Shown here piece by piece: positions 16,880 through 24,671 of a stretch of DNA of 64,000 nt (its first letter is position 1; the number at the start of each line of letters is the position of its first letter). Source of the stretch: Bacillus_I endophytica_A (lineage in GTDB: Bacteria; Bacillota; Bacilli; Bacillales; Bacillaceae_H); NCBI RefSeq assembly GCF_026790145.1, contig NZ_JALAMS010000001.1:186001-250000 (forward strand), written 5' to 3'. The notes beneath the pieces were generated by a model. It did no database searches, was not told where the DNA came from, and saw only the letters and a list, made by a program, of their open reading frames with translations. Position numbers and translations under genes: made by a program.

Positions 16880-16894
16880 TTGAAAGCGTTACCT
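16880..16894. promoter_or_regulatory. cre site (CcpA) upstream of yjcH
   Basis: TTGAAAGCGTTACCT fits the cre consensus WTGNAANCGNWNNCW at every fixed position. It begins 17 bases upstream of the yjcH start codon (minus strand gene), a roadblock position. Confidence 0.75.
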
Positions 16895-17039
16895 TTATTT
16901 TATCACAGGAAAAGCAGCGGGGGAAAGCGGTGTGTGCTGTTTTTCGTTTGTCCTTCTGTCGTATTCTTTTCACTCTCTTTTTCACATGATACAATAAAAA
17001 AGAACACCTTACTGCGTTCATAAGAGGAGGAACTACATA

Positions 17040-17570
17040 GTGGAAAAAAAACCTTTTGTTTCAAGCAAAGAAATTACAGAAGCAACCTTCAATTTATTAA
17101 AAGAACGTGGCGTCACTGTTGTGGATATAGCCAAAATTGTTTTTGAAATGCAAAAGCCCTACAATGATAAGCTAACAATCGAAGAATGCGTTACAAGTGT
17201 TGAAAGAGTCCTTACAAAAAGAGAAATTCAGCATGCTATCCTTGTTGGAGTTGAGCTTGATAAGCTTGCTGAAAAGGGGATGTTATCAGAGCCGCTTCAA
17301 ACGATTGTAGAACAAGATGAGGGGCTGTTTGGCGTTGATGAAACAATTGCTTTTGGTGCCACATTAACATATGGAAGTATTGGTGTTACAACATTTGGTC
17401 ATCTTGATAAGTGTAAAATTGGTATTATTAATAAACTTGATACAGATAAAAAGAGAGGCGTTAATACGTTTCTTGATGATCTTGTCGCAAGCGTTGCGGC
17501 AAGTGCAGCAAGTCGTCTTGCTCATAAACAACGTGATTTGCTTGAAGAAGAACAAGAAAGAGTTAATTAA
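17040..17570 (+). CDS. pgpA: Phosphatidylglycerophosphatase A family protein (YutG/PgpA)
   Basis: A 176-residue protein of the Gram-positive PgpA/YutG family. In other bacteria PgpA removes phosphate from phosphatidylglycerophosphate to make phosphatidylglycerol; activity of the soluble Bacillus type is less sure. Family features: VTVVDIAKIVFEMQKPY near the start, a central block ending FGATLTYGSIGVTTFGHLDK, and FLDDLVASVAASAASRLAH. No strong membrane helices. Start is GTG 17040 with AGGAGG about 10 bases ahead. It converges on the acetyltransferase gene. Confidence 0.83.
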   Translation: MEKKPFVSSKEITEATFNLLKERGVTVVDIAKIVFEMQKPYNDKLTIEECVTSVERVLTKREIQHAILVGVELDKLAEKGMLSEPLQTIVEQDEGLFGVDETIAFGATLTYGSIGVTTFGHLDKCKIGIINKLDTDKKRGVNTFLDDLVASVAASAASRLAHKQRDLLEEEQERVN

Positions 17571-17571
17571 T

Positions 17572-17608
17572 AAAAAGATCATCCTAATTTTGTTAGGATG
17601 ATCTTTTT
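17572..17608. terminator. Bidirectional terminator
   Basis: 16-bp perfect stem, arms 17572-17587 and 17593-17608, with A5 and T5 at the ends, between converging genes. Confidence 0.94.
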
Positions 17609-17609
17609 A

Positions 17610-18080
17610 TTAATGGAGTTCATAAGCCATTAATTTTCCAATCTCTTTCATGCCAAGGCGGTTATAAAAAGCAACAGCATTTTGATTAAATGACCATACA
17701 TTAAGATGAATTGTCTTTGCTTTATTTTGTATAGCCCATTTCTTTACTTCCTCAAACAGTTTACGTCCAATGCCGCTCTTTTGATGAGAAGTATCAACGC
17801 CCAAGTAGTACATATAAGCAGCACGCGAACTAGAACGTCCAATTCCAGAACTAGTTGCCGTAAGTTCAGTTATTGAATATCCAATAAGTTTTCCATGCTC
17901 TTCAGCCACCAGTATGTGAAAGTTAGAACCATGAATCATTGTTTGATAATCAGGGTAGGGGATGACTGTCCGCGATATTGAAAAAAGCTCTGGAAGTGCG
18001 TTAGCATGCATGCGCTGTGACTCAAATAAAAGCGTGTTTAGGGCTCTAAAGTCCCTAAGTGTTGCTTTTCGAAAGTTCAT
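17610..18080 (-). CDS. GNAT-family N-acetyltransferase
   Basis: A 156-residue acetyl-CoA-dependent transferase of unknown substrate. It has the GNAT motif A (YLGVDTSHQKSGIGRKLFEEV near 105) and the motif B end NQNAVAFYNRLGMKEIG near 137. I chose ATG 18078-18080, which has GGAGAGGAGA ahead; a longer reading frame to 18242 would run into the neighbouring gene and carries no family sequence. It lies 70 bases downstream of the arylamine acetyltransferase gene on the same strand. Confidence 0.85.
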   Translation of the reverse strand: MNFRKATLRDFRALNTLLFESQRMHANALPELFSISRTVIPYPDYQTMIHGSNFHILVAEEHGKLIGYSITELTATSSGIGRSSSRAAYMYYLGVDTSHQKSGIGRKLFEEVKKWAIQNKAKTIHLNVWSFNQNAVAFYNRLGMKEIGKLMAYELH

Positions 18081-18150
18081 AACTGTCTCCTCTCCATGTT
18101 CATCCCAAGATAAAACAGTATATGAGCAAAAGCCAAATAGGGTGTTAAGT

Positions 18151-18903
18151 TTATAAAGAAGAGGAAGGAATATGAAAGTAAGTTTGTAAAATATGAAAAA
18201 ACTGATCTTCTTTGAATGTTTTTTTTGTTTTGGTTTCTTCATGCGCGATTGTTAGCGTATTGTCAGAGAGTGTTACACGTCCTCTTGGCGTAGCGATTGT
18301 TACAATTCTGCGACCTGTAAAAGGAGAAATAGGAGACGTTTGAGTAAAAATACAGGCCTCTTTAAAGGAATCTGTAGCTTTTTCTTCTGTAGAAAAGAGA
18401 TATTTTGTTATCCATTTTCCATTCAGCTTTTTTTGTAAGCAAAATTGGTGTTGAGATTGGAAAATTCGGTGTGTTCCACTAACGTCACGGACCATTTCAC
18501 CTGAAAGAGGTAGAGGCTGACGCACTGAATCTCCAAATCCAACATCAACAAGATATTCTTTTCCATTAAGAAGAACGAGCGTTGTAGCATGGCTTTCTTC
18601 TCTAAATGCTTTCCCTTGTTCATCTTGAACAGTAGCGCTAAGAAGTTTTGCTTGAAATCCGATTTCTTGTAAAAAAGCACAAAAGAGACTGTTTAGCTCA
18701 TAGCAAAACCCACCACGATTTTTCTCAATGATTTTATGAAAAAGAACATCTTCATTTAACACAATCTCTTTTTTATAGACAACATCTAAATTTTCAAACG
18801 GAATATGAAAAAGATGCTGTTGTTGTAAATAAGTTAGATAAACGAGCGTGCGCTCTTGTTTAAATACGGCATGAATTCTCTCTAAATAGCGTTCAATATT
18901 CAT
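18151..18903 (-). CDS. nat: Arylamine N-acetyltransferase
   Basis: Transfers acetyl from acetyl-CoA to aromatic amines and hydrazines through an acyl-cysteine. The 250-residue protein has the catalytic triad in context: Cys in RGGFCYELN (about 69), His in ESHATTLVLL (about 107) and Asp in YLVDVGFGD (about 122). FHIPFENLDV near 32 is also typical. AAGGGGG precedes the ATG. Probably co-transcribed with the GNAT gene; physiological substrate unknown. Confidence 0.93.
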   Translation of the reverse strand: MNIERYLERIHAVFKQERTLVYLTYLQQQHLFHIPFENLDVVYKKEIVLNEDVLFHKIIEKNRGGFCYELNSLFCAFLQEIGFQAKLLSATVQDEQGKAFREESHATTLVLLNGKEYLVDVGFGDSVRQPLPLSGEMVRDVSGTHRIFQSQHQFCLQKKLNGKWITKYLFSTEEKATDSFKEACIFTQTSPISPFTGRRIVTIATPRGRVTLSDNTLTIAHEETKTKKTFKEDQFFHILQTYFHIPSSSL

Positions 18904-18973
18904 ACAAAAGCCCCCTTTTGTTAACAGCCGTTCTTTTATAAGAATATCAAATACTGACTAATTTTGTCATATA

Positions 18974-19006
18974 AAAAAGGAACAGAGAAGGGCTCTGTTC
19001 CTTTTT
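18974..19006 (-). terminator. Terminator of the 45-aa gene
   Basis: 14-bp perfect stem, arms 18974-18987 and 18993-19006, with A and T runs at the ends. It overlaps the stop of the minus-strand small gene. Confidence 0.88.
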
Positions 19007-19142
19007 ATCTCTTTTCTTCATAGGCAATCAATACAATATGCTCATTTAAAGAAGAAGCAATTTCTTGTTCAAGCTGCTGAATCTTTTCAAGATGCTCTTC
19101 TGATAATTCTGCAACTGGGTAACCTTCATAGTTTTTGTCCAT
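19005..19142 (-). CDS. Small acidic protein, unknown (45 aa)
   Basis: Reads MDKNYEGYPVAELSEEHL..., a mostly helical protein with an EKIQQLEQEI coiled segment and a short hydrophobic patch EHIVLIAYEEKR at the end. CGAGGGAT lies about 5 bases before the ATG, and a strong terminator starts at its stop codon. Too short for a sure family; the pattern of a small conserved Bacillus protein is plausible. Confidence 0.6.
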   Translation of the reverse strand: MDKNYEGYPVAELSEEHLEKIQQLEQEIASSLNEHIVLIAYEEKR

Positions 19143-19285
19143 TTTAATCCCTCGTTTTCTAAAGTAAGAAAGCCATTTATTAGAATATCCGAGGTGCTAA
19201 TTTTTATCCGGAATTTTTTGTATAAAAATAAGGAAACTGTACAGTCTATGAAATGGATAAACATAACAACATGGAGGTTTTTACA

Positions 19286-19651
19286 ATGAAAAAAGGGCTT
19301 TTAATTCTCGCGGCATCTCTACTCGCAAGTTTTGGCCTTACTGCTTGTAACAATGGCGGAAATGACGATAATAACCAGCAGGAAGAAAACGATGTGACCG
19401 ATGATAATGGCACAGACAATGAGAATAATGATGAAAACATGGATGAGAACATGGATAATGAAGATATGAATAATGAAGATACGAACATCACAGATGACAA
19501 TACAGACAATGATAATGATGGTAATACAAATGATGTAGACGACAATGACAATGTTGACGATGATGCAAATATTAATGACGACGGTGCTGATAACAATGAT
19601 GATCCAAATTACAGCGGTGACGAGAATAAAAAAGAAGATAATAACAAGTAA
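19286..19651 (+). CDS. Asp/Asn-rich low-complexity lipoprotein
   Basis: A 121-residue secreted lipoprotein. It has a lipoprotein signal peptide (MKKGLLILAASLLASFGLTAC) with lipobox LTAC, so the mature protein is anchored by Cys21. The other 100 residues are almost all Asp, Asn, Glu and Gly in irregular repeats (DNDNDGNTNDVDDND), giving a highly negative, disordered tail outside the membrane that could bind cations. GGAGGT sits 8 bases before ATG 19286, so the longer frame from 19253 is not used. No family recognised. Confidence 0.8.
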   Translation: MKKGLLILAASLLASFGLTACNNGGNDDNNQQEENDVTDDNGTDNENNDENMDENMDNEDMNNEDTNITDDNTDNDNDGNTNDVDDNDNVDDDANINDDGADNNDDPNYSGDENKKEDNNK

Positions 19652-19654
19652 GAA

Positions 19655-19690
19655 AAAAAGGCTGACTAATAATCAGCCCTTTTTCTTTTT
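19655..19690 (+). terminator. Terminator after the lipoprotein gene
   Basis: GGCTGA (19660-19665) pairs with TCAGCC (19673-19678), A7 before and a T-rich run after. Confidence 0.75.
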
Positions 19691-19728
19691 CGGACTGCTT
19701 CCTACTTTATGAGCGACTTATAAAAAGG

Positions 19729-19757
19729 TTGACAATAAAGGAAGCAATCCATAGAAT
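19729..19757 (+). promoter_or_regulatory. SigA promoter of tRNA-Val
   Basis: TTGACA (19729-19734), 17-bp spacer, TAGAAT (19752-19757), 17 bases before the mature tRNA. Confidence 0.75.
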
Positions 19758-19774
19758 TAAGACTATACTATGTT

Positions 19775-19846
19775 GATCTGATAGTTCAGCGGGAGAACAC
19801 TACCTTGACAGGGTAGGGGTCGGGGGTTCGAATCCCTCTCAGGTCA
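19775..19846 (+). tRNA. tRNA-Val (anticodon GAC)
   Basis: A full 72-base cloverleaf. The acceptor arms GATCTGA/TCAGGTC have one G-U pair, D stem GTTC/GAAC, anticodon stem CTACC/GGTAG with loop TTGACAG (anticodon GAC), and T stem with loop TTCGAAT. CCA is not encoded. It has its own promoter and terminator and stands alone rather than in a tRNA cluster. Confidence 0.95.
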
Positions 19847-19850
19847 TTAC

Positions 19851-19886
19851 AAAAAGCGTATTCTCAAATTGAGAATACGCTTTTTT
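19851..19886 (+). terminator. Terminator of tRNA-Val
   Basis: 15-bp perfect stem, arms 19851-19865 and 19871-19885, loop AAATT, ending in six T. Confidence 0.94.
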
Positions 19887-19924
19887 ATTATGAGAAAGAA
19901 AACCTAGAATAGGCTCAAGGTTCC

Positions 19925-19940
19925 AAAAAGCCTTTAGGCT
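19925..19940 (-). terminator. Weak terminator for the thiamine-binding-family gene
   Basis: On the minus strand AGCCTAAAGGCT is followed by T5. The stem is short (4-5 bp), so this is only a candidate. Confidence 0.4.
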
Positions 19941-19983
19941 ATGAATGTCTTTCTTCTATATCATTAAATTGAAGAAGAAACAT

Positions 19984-20286
19984 CTATTGAGAAGCTTCTT
20001 TCACTGCCCTCATTTGATGACTAATATTCATGTCTTTGTCTGAACGTTCTTCAATTCTAAGGTTCGTTACGACACGGTTAGCGTTCTGCTTTAGCGAATG
20101 TTTATGAATATCCTTAGCTACTTCCATTACCTGATCGATCTCACCTTCAATTACCGTAGATGATGGGCCAATGTGATAGTTTAAGCCCTTGTCTTTAATT
20201 AACTTAACTGCATCTGTGACATACTCCTTATAACTTGTGCTTTCTGTTCCAACAGGGGTGACACTTATTTCAAGTAATGTGGTCAT
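19984..20286 (-). CDS. MTH1187/YqgV-family thiamine-binding-type protein (DUF77)
   Basis: A 100-residue soluble ferredoxin-fold protein. The family signature is clear: LLEISVTPVGTESTSYKEYV at the start, IGPSSTVIEGEIDQVMEVA in the middle, and RVVTNLRIEER at the end. Members form tetramers and some bind thiamine; the cell role is not settled. I chose ATG 20284-20286 with AAGGAGG 8 bases ahead instead of an ATG 12 codons upstream. Confidence 0.88.
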   Translation of the reverse strand: MTTLLEISVTPVGTESTSYKEYVTDAVKLIKDKGLNYHIGPSSTVIEGEIDQVMEVAKDIHKHSLKQNANRVVTNLRIEERSDKDMNISHQMRAVKEASQ

Positions 20287-20555
20287 TTCTTGTTCCTCCT
20301 TTTCTTCTCGACTGTTATTCATTCTTTTACCGATTTTGGACTGAATGAAACATGTTAAAAGAACAGGGGAATACAGGGGATTGATCCTTTTTTTTAAAGC
20401 AGTCTATTTTGTTTGCTATTATCAATAAGGAATTTACTCAATCATCTTTTTAACGTCACATGAGCATACCTTTTAGAGTATTTACGACTATGGTATTGTT
20501 AAAGGAGGTCGTCTAGGCAAATTATGATGAATAGGTCAGCAAGGGGGAATAGAAA

Positions 20556-21215
20556 ATGGGAAAATTAGCTGTCATCTTTGATATGGATGGTGTCATTATT
20601 GATAGTGAACCAATTTACCGGAGTTGGAACAAGGATGTATTCAAGAAACTGAAGATTCAGGTGGACGAGGAGACCCAACTTAGTTTTGTGGGAGGAACAG
20701 CTAAAAGAAAGTGGACAATATTAAAAGACAAATATTTATTATCGCCAAGTGTAGAAGAGCTGATTTGTTTGCAAAATGAGATATTCTCACAGAAAGAATG
20801 GGCTTTTAAATCATTGTTATTTCCTGAAGTTTTGCCACTTTTACAAGAGTTAAAAGAACACAGTATTCCTACTGCATTAGCCTCTTCCTCTAATAAGAAA
20901 AAAATATCAGATGTATTAGACCAATGTGAATTAAGATCCTATTTTGATGAGGTGATAAGTGGAGAAGACTTCGAAAGAGGGAAGCCAGATCCAGATATCT
21001 TTCTCCATGCTGCTGAAAAACTTGGAGTTCCAACATCAAATTGTGTAGTTATAGAGGATTCGTACAATGGTTTAACAGCTGCTAAAAGAGCTGGTATGCA
21101 TTGCGTTGGCGTTAGGCATAAAGAAATTTATATGAATTTATCACAGGCAGATAGGACTGTAGGTTCCTTAGGTGAGATACATATAGAAGACTTAAAAGAG
21201 CTTTCTAAAAGGTGA
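20556..21215 (+). CDS. HAD-superfamily hydrolase, beta-phosphoglucomutase-like
   Basis: A 219-residue cytosolic phosphatase or phosphomutase. It has HAD motif I FDMDGVIIDSEP (residues 8-19), motif II ASSSNKKK near 110, motif III Lys in ERGKPDPDIF near 145, and motif IV VVIEDSYNGLTAAKRAG near 168. The helical cap between motifs I and II is the class found in beta-phosphoglucomutase and small sugar-phosphate phosphatases. Substrate cannot be told. AAGGGGG precedes the ATG. It stands alone. Confidence 0.88.
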   Translation: MGKLAVIFDMDGVIIDSEPIYRSWNKDVFKKLKIQVDEETQLSFVGGTAKRKWTILKDKYLLSPSVEELICLQNEIFSQKEWAFKSLLFPEVLPLLQELKEHSIPTALASSSNKKKISDVLDQCELRSYFDEVISGEDFERGKPDPDIFLHAAEKLGVPTSNCVVIEDSYNGLTAAKRAGMHCVGVRHKEIYMNLSQADRTVGSLGEIHIEDLKELSKR

Positions 21216-21390
21216 GAGTTACAAAATAACATTCACCATTAAAAAAAGCGTAAGGTGCCAATATGACAAAGATAAGCCAGCTAAAAGGTTGTTCTGCAGC
21301 CTTATGAAGGGATTGTCTAAACCTGAGAGCCCTTGGCGTCTAGATGTAAACACAAAACGAAGCTCAAAAACTTATATTTCTTATATTTTG

Positions 21391-21428
21391 AAAAAGGACG
21401 GTGATTTCTTAAAATCACTGTCCTTTTT
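21391..21428 (+). terminator. Strong terminator not adjacent to a gene
   Basis: Arms 21391-21407 and 21412-21428 form a 17-bp stem with one G-U pair, loop CTTA, A5 and T5 ends. It lies 175 bases after the HAD gene stop. Confidence 0.85.
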
Positions 21429-21614
21429 CGTGTATTCCTTTATGAAAGGAGAGTGGAATTAACATCGGTATGGAATTTCCGTTCTAAGGAAAGCTATTGT
21501 AAAGGGCCTTCGTTCCTTCTTGATAAGGAGGTTTGAGTATGCTGTCCTATTGGTGAAATTAATCAAACTTAATAAAATGTACTCCTTCACGGAATAAAAT
21601 GGTATAACAAACAT

Positions 21615-21626
21615 TATAACGTTATA
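21615..21626. promoter_or_regulatory. Palindrome, candidate operator of the amino-sugar-acid operon
   Basis: TATAACGTTATA is a perfect 12-bp palindrome. The half-site GTATAAC also occurs 12 bases upstream. It is a plausible site for the GntR-family regulator encoded at the end of the operon. Confidence 0.45.
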
Positions 21627-21690
21627 TTTACTTTGTTGATTTTCTATGCTAATCTAAATGTGTGAAAAAGAAATATGAATGTAACTCATT

Positions 21691-21705
21691 CTGAAAACGT
21701 ATTCA
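21691..21705. promoter_or_regulatory. cre site (CcpA) before the amino-sugar-acid operon
   Basis: CTGAAAACGTATTCA fits WTGNAANCGNWNNCW except for the first base, with symmetric TGAA/TTCA ends. It begins 42 bases upstream of the first start codon. Confidence 0.65.
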
Positions 21706-21732
21706 AATAGATTTGAAGAAAAGGTGAAATGA

Positions 21733-22833
21733 ATGAAAAAGCGATTCGTATTACGTAACGTGAAACGTGTGAGTGGAGAGGCAATTGATATCGTTATCAA
21801 AGACGGTAAAATTGCTGAAGTGACAAAGGCTGGGAATGGACATGGACAGCTAGTATTTGACTACTCAGGTGTGTACGTATCAAGTGGTTGGATTGATTTA
21901 CATGTCCACGCATTTCCTGAGTTTGATCCATATGGTGATGAAATTGATGAAATAGGTGTGAAACAAGGTGTAACAACAATTGTTGATGCTGGAAGTTGTG
22001 GGGCAGACCGAATTGCTGATTTGGTTGCGAGCAGAGAACAAGCCAAAACAAACTTGTTTGCTTTTCTGAATATCTCCCGAATTGGCTTAAAACGTGTTGA
22101 TGAGTTATCAAATATGGAATGGATAGATAAAGAGAAGGTCATACAGGCTGCTAAAAAGTATCAAGATGTCATTGTTGGACTAAAGGCGCGTATTAGCAGC
22201 AGTGTTGTCCGTGATAGTGGGGTTGAACCATTGCGTGTTGCAAGAACAATTTCTCACAAAACATCTTTGCCATTAATGGTTCACATCGGTTCTGCACCGC
22301 CACGTATTGAAGAGGTTATCCCACTCTTAGAAAGAAATGACGTTATTACTCACTATCTTAATGGGAAAGAAAATAACCTTTTCAGTGATAAAGGAGAACC
22401 ACTTCAAGTGTTAATTGATGCAATTGAACGTGGTGTACATTTGGATGTGGGGCATGGGACAGCAAGCTTTTCGTTTAAGGTTGCTGAAGCCGCAAAACAA
22501 CATCATATCGGTTTGAATACAATTAGCACAGACATCTACCGTGGAAATCGTTTAAATGGTCCCGTATATAGTATGGCAAATGTTCTCTCGAAATTTCTTT
22601 ACCTCGGATACTCACTTGAAGAGGTGATCGCAGCAGTGACTACCCATGCGGCCAACTGGCTTAAAAAACCAGAACTTGGGCGAATTAAAGTTGGAGACAT
22701 TGCAAACTTAACGCTATTTACAGTTCAAAATAATCCGATTACATTGATTGATTCTGAAGAAGACAAGCGTGTAGCAGAAAGAACAATAGAAACAAAAGGA
22801 GTTGTTGCAAATGGTGAACTCATTGAATGCTAA
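21733..22833 (+). CDS. Amidohydrolase/deacetylase-family metallohydrolase (EF_0837 type)
   Basis: A 366-residue cytosolic enzyme of the amidohydrolase superfamily, related to dihydroorotase. Metal ligands are seen in GWIDLHVHAFPEFDPYG (HxH near 56), a Lys in VGLKARISSS near 151 that is likely carbamylated, His in LMVHIGSAPP near 183, and DVGHGTASFSF near 240. PGAP-type annotations pair this family with DgaE-like lyases. Proposed role here: removing an N-acyl group from an amino-sugar acid before the lyase step (inference). First gene of a five-gene operon; the next gene starts inside it. Confidence 0.85.
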   Translation: MKKRFVLRNVKRVSGEAIDIVIKDGKIAEVTKAGNGHGQLVFDYSGVYVSSGWIDLHVHAFPEFDPYGDEIDEIGVKQGVTTIVDAGSCGADRIADLVASREQAKTNLFAFLNISRIGLKRVDELSNMEWIDKEKVIQAAKKYQDVIVGLKARISSSVVRDSGVEPLRVARTISHKTSLPLMVHIGSAPPRIEEVIPLLERNDVITHYLNGKENNLFSDKGEPLQVLIDAIERGVHLDVGHGTASFSFKVAEAAKQHHIGLNTISTDIYRGNRLNGPVYSMANVLSKFLYLGYSLEEVIAAVTTHAANWLKKPELGRIKVGDIANLTLFTVQNNPITLIDSEEDKRVAERTIETKGVVANGELIEC

Positions 22834-23914
22834 ATATGGACTTAAACGTGTAATTAATGCAAGTGGACGAATGAGTATCCTTGGCGTGTCGGCCCCAACA
22901 GATACAGTCATGGATGCAATGAAACAAGGCGGACAAAATTATGTAGAGATTGCCGATTTAGTTGATAAAGCAGGTGATCATATCGCAAGAATTCTCGATT
23001 CAGAGGCGGCTGTTGTTGTTAATTCAGCATCAAGTGGAATTGCTCTTTCTGTTGCAGCACTTGTGACTCAAGGAAATCGCCGCAAAAGTGAACGTCTGCA
23101 CCAAGAAGAGCTTTCTAAAAATGAAATCATCATGCTGAAAGGACATAATGTCCAATATGGAGCCCCTGTTGAAACGATGATTTATTTGGGCGGTGGCAAG
23201 TTAATTGAAGTGGGCTATGCTAATGAAGGTAAAGCAGAACATATCGAAGATGCTATTTCTGAAAACACAGCAGCCATTCTTTATGTGAAATCTCACCATG
23301 CTGTTCAAAAAAATATGATTTCAGTTGAAGAGTCATGGGAAGTTGCCAAGCGTAATGATGTTCCACTTATCGTGGATGCGGCAGCAGAAGAAGATATTCA
23401 AAAGTATGTGAAATACTCGGATCTTGCCATTTACAGTGGTTCAAAAGCTATTGAAGGACCAACTTCAGGAATTGTTGGTGGTAAGCGAAACTATATTGAA
23501 TGGTTAAAAGTACAATTGCATTGTATTGGAAGAAGTATGAAAGTTGGTAAAGAAACCACCTTTGGTTTACTTCAAGCCCTTGATGAATACGGTGACAAAG
23601 AAGACAAAAGTGAACAAGAAAAAGAAACGTTACAAACGTTGATGTCATTAGAAGAAATTGAAGGTGTCCAAGTTACGATTGTTCAGGATGAAGCAGGTCG
23701 AGCTATATTCCGTGCTCGTATTCAAATTAATCCAGAACAAACAAACACAACAGCAAAAGAAGTTGTGAAAGGGTTGCGTGAAGGAGACATTGCCATTTAC
23801 ACACGTGATTATGGTGTAAGACAAGGTTATTTCGATATCGATCCACGTCCACTTCAAGGTGATGATATCCATGTGATTGAATCTCAAATACGTGAATTAT
23901 TAGGAGGAAAATAA
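22811..23914 (+). CDS. dgaE: DgaE-family PLP-dependent ammonia-lyase (SelA-like)
   Basis: A 367-residue fold-type I PLP enzyme of the SelA/DgaE group. The cofactor lysine is in YSGSKAIEGPTSG near 221, preceded by the Asp of LIVDAAAEED near 190. DgaE of Salmonella converts D-glucosaminate-6-phosphate to 2-keto-3-deoxygluconate-6-phosphate and ammonia. With a separate sugar kinase in this operon, the enzyme may instead act on the free acid. I chose ATG 22811 with AAGGAG 9 bases ahead; this overlaps the deacetylase end by 23 bases. Confidence 0.87.
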   Translation: MVNSLNAKYGLKRVINASGRMSILGVSAPTDTVMDAMKQGGQNYVEIADLVDKAGDHIARILDSEAAVVVNSASSGIALSVAALVTQGNRRKSERLHQEELSKNEIIMLKGHNVQYGAPVETMIYLGGGKLIEVGYANEGKAEHIEDAISENTAAILYVKSHHAVQKNMISVEESWEVAKRNDVPLIVDAAAEEDIQKYVKYSDLAIYSGSKAIEGPTSGIVGGKRNYIEWLKVQLHCIGRSMKVGKETTFGLLQALDEYGDKEDKSEQEKETLQTLMSLEEIEGVQVTIVQDEAGRAIFRARIQINPEQTNTTAKEVVKGLREGDIAIYTRDYGVRQGYFDIDPRPLQGDDIHVIESQIRELLGGK

Positions 23915-23915
23915 T

Positions 23916-24671
23916 ATGTCAACAATTACAGAACGTTTTTATAAGGAACGTGTTGCTTTAAATGTATTAGCAAATAGTGTAGAGAATGCCAAAGAAGTAT
24001 TTGAAGCAGCCGAAGGACATGTCTTAGTTGGTGTTCTTTCGAAAGACTATCCAACGGTAGAAGAAGCAGTAGCAGCAATGAAGAAATATGGAGAAGAGAT
24101 TGAAGAAGCGGTATCAATTGGGTTAGGGGCTGGTGACAATCGTCAAGCTGCTGTCGTAGCAGAGATTGCAAAACACTATCCCGGAAGTCATATCAACCAA
24201 GTATTTCCTGCTGTTGGCGCAACACGTGCTAATCTTGGTGAAAAGGATAGCTGGATTAATAGTCTAGTTTCCCCAACAGGACGTGTTGGTTATGTAAATA
24301 TTTCAACAGGACCTGTAAGCGCTGCACAGGATGAACAGGCAATTGTACCTGTTAAAACAGCAATTGCTCTTGTTCGCGATATGGGCGGGAATGCATTAAA
24401 ATACTTCCCAATGAAAGGATTAACACATGAGGACGAATTCCGTGCGGTTGCAGTAGCATGCGGTGAAGAAGGATTTGCGTTAGAGCCAACAGGTGGGATC
24501 GACAAAGAGAACTTCGAAGCCATTTTACGCATTGCCTTAGAAGCTAACGTGCCGCAAATCATTCCTCATGTGTATTCATCAATTATTGATAAGGAAACAG
24601 GCAAAACAAACGTCAAGGATGTCCGTGAATTACTTGGAACAGTAAAGAAATTGGTGGATAACCATGGCTAA
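23916..24671 (+). CDS. dgaF: 2-dehydro-3-deoxy-phosphogluconate aldolase (DgaF/DagF family)
   Basis: Splits 2-keto-3-deoxy-6-phosphogluconate into pyruvate and glyceraldehyde-3-phosphate. The 251-residue protein is a (beta/alpha)8 aldolase of the DgaF type, longer than the classical Eda. Key segments: VSIGLGAGDNRQ near 67, the probable Schiff-base Lys in ALKYFPMKGL near 164, and ALEPTGGIDKENF near 190. AGGAGG lies 5 bases before the ATG, one base after the dgaE stop. It overlaps the kinase gene by 8 bases, so production is translationally coupled. Confidence 0.87.
   Translation: MSTITERFYKERVALNVLANSVENAKEVFEAAEGHVLVGVLSKDYPTVEEAVAAMKKYGEEIEEAVSIGLGAGDNRQAAVVAEIAKHYPGSHINQVFPAVGATRANLGEKDSWINSLVSPTGRVGYVNISTGPVSAAQDEQAIVPVKTAIALVRDMGGNALKYFPMKGLTHEDEFRAVAVACGEEGFALEPTGGIDKENFEAILRIALEANVPQIIPHVYSSIIDKETGKTNVKDVRELLGTVKKLVDNHG

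Larger units (their letters stand above)
21216..21732 (+). other. 517-base gene-poor region with a free-standing terminator
   Basis: No convincing gene. It holds a strong terminator at 21391-21428, an AAGGAGG at 21525-21531 followed by a five-codon frame only, a TATAACGTTATA palindrome (21615-21626) and a cre site (21691-21705). The part 21240-21390 could be a small RNA or a decayed gene end. Confidence 0.5.

Noticed and set aside
18081..18242. 54-residue N-terminal extension of the GNAT protein
   Set aside because: It overlaps the arylamine acetyltransferase gene, lacks a ribosome site and has no GNAT sequence; the internal ATG has GGAGAGGAGA.
19246..19596. Long minus-strand frame opposite the Asp/Asn-rich lipoprotein
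   Set aside because: The Ser-rich translation is the mirror of GAT/AAT codons; there is no ribosome site and no terminator for it.
21304..21462. A 52-codon frame (ATG 21304 to TAA 21462)
   Set aside because: It runs through the terminator hairpin at 21391-21428, has only a weak ribosome site, and its product resembles nothing I know.
11907..21589. AATGTACTCCTTCA occurring at 11907 and 21576
   Set aside because: A 14-base match is expected by chance several times in 64 kb of AT-rich sequence.
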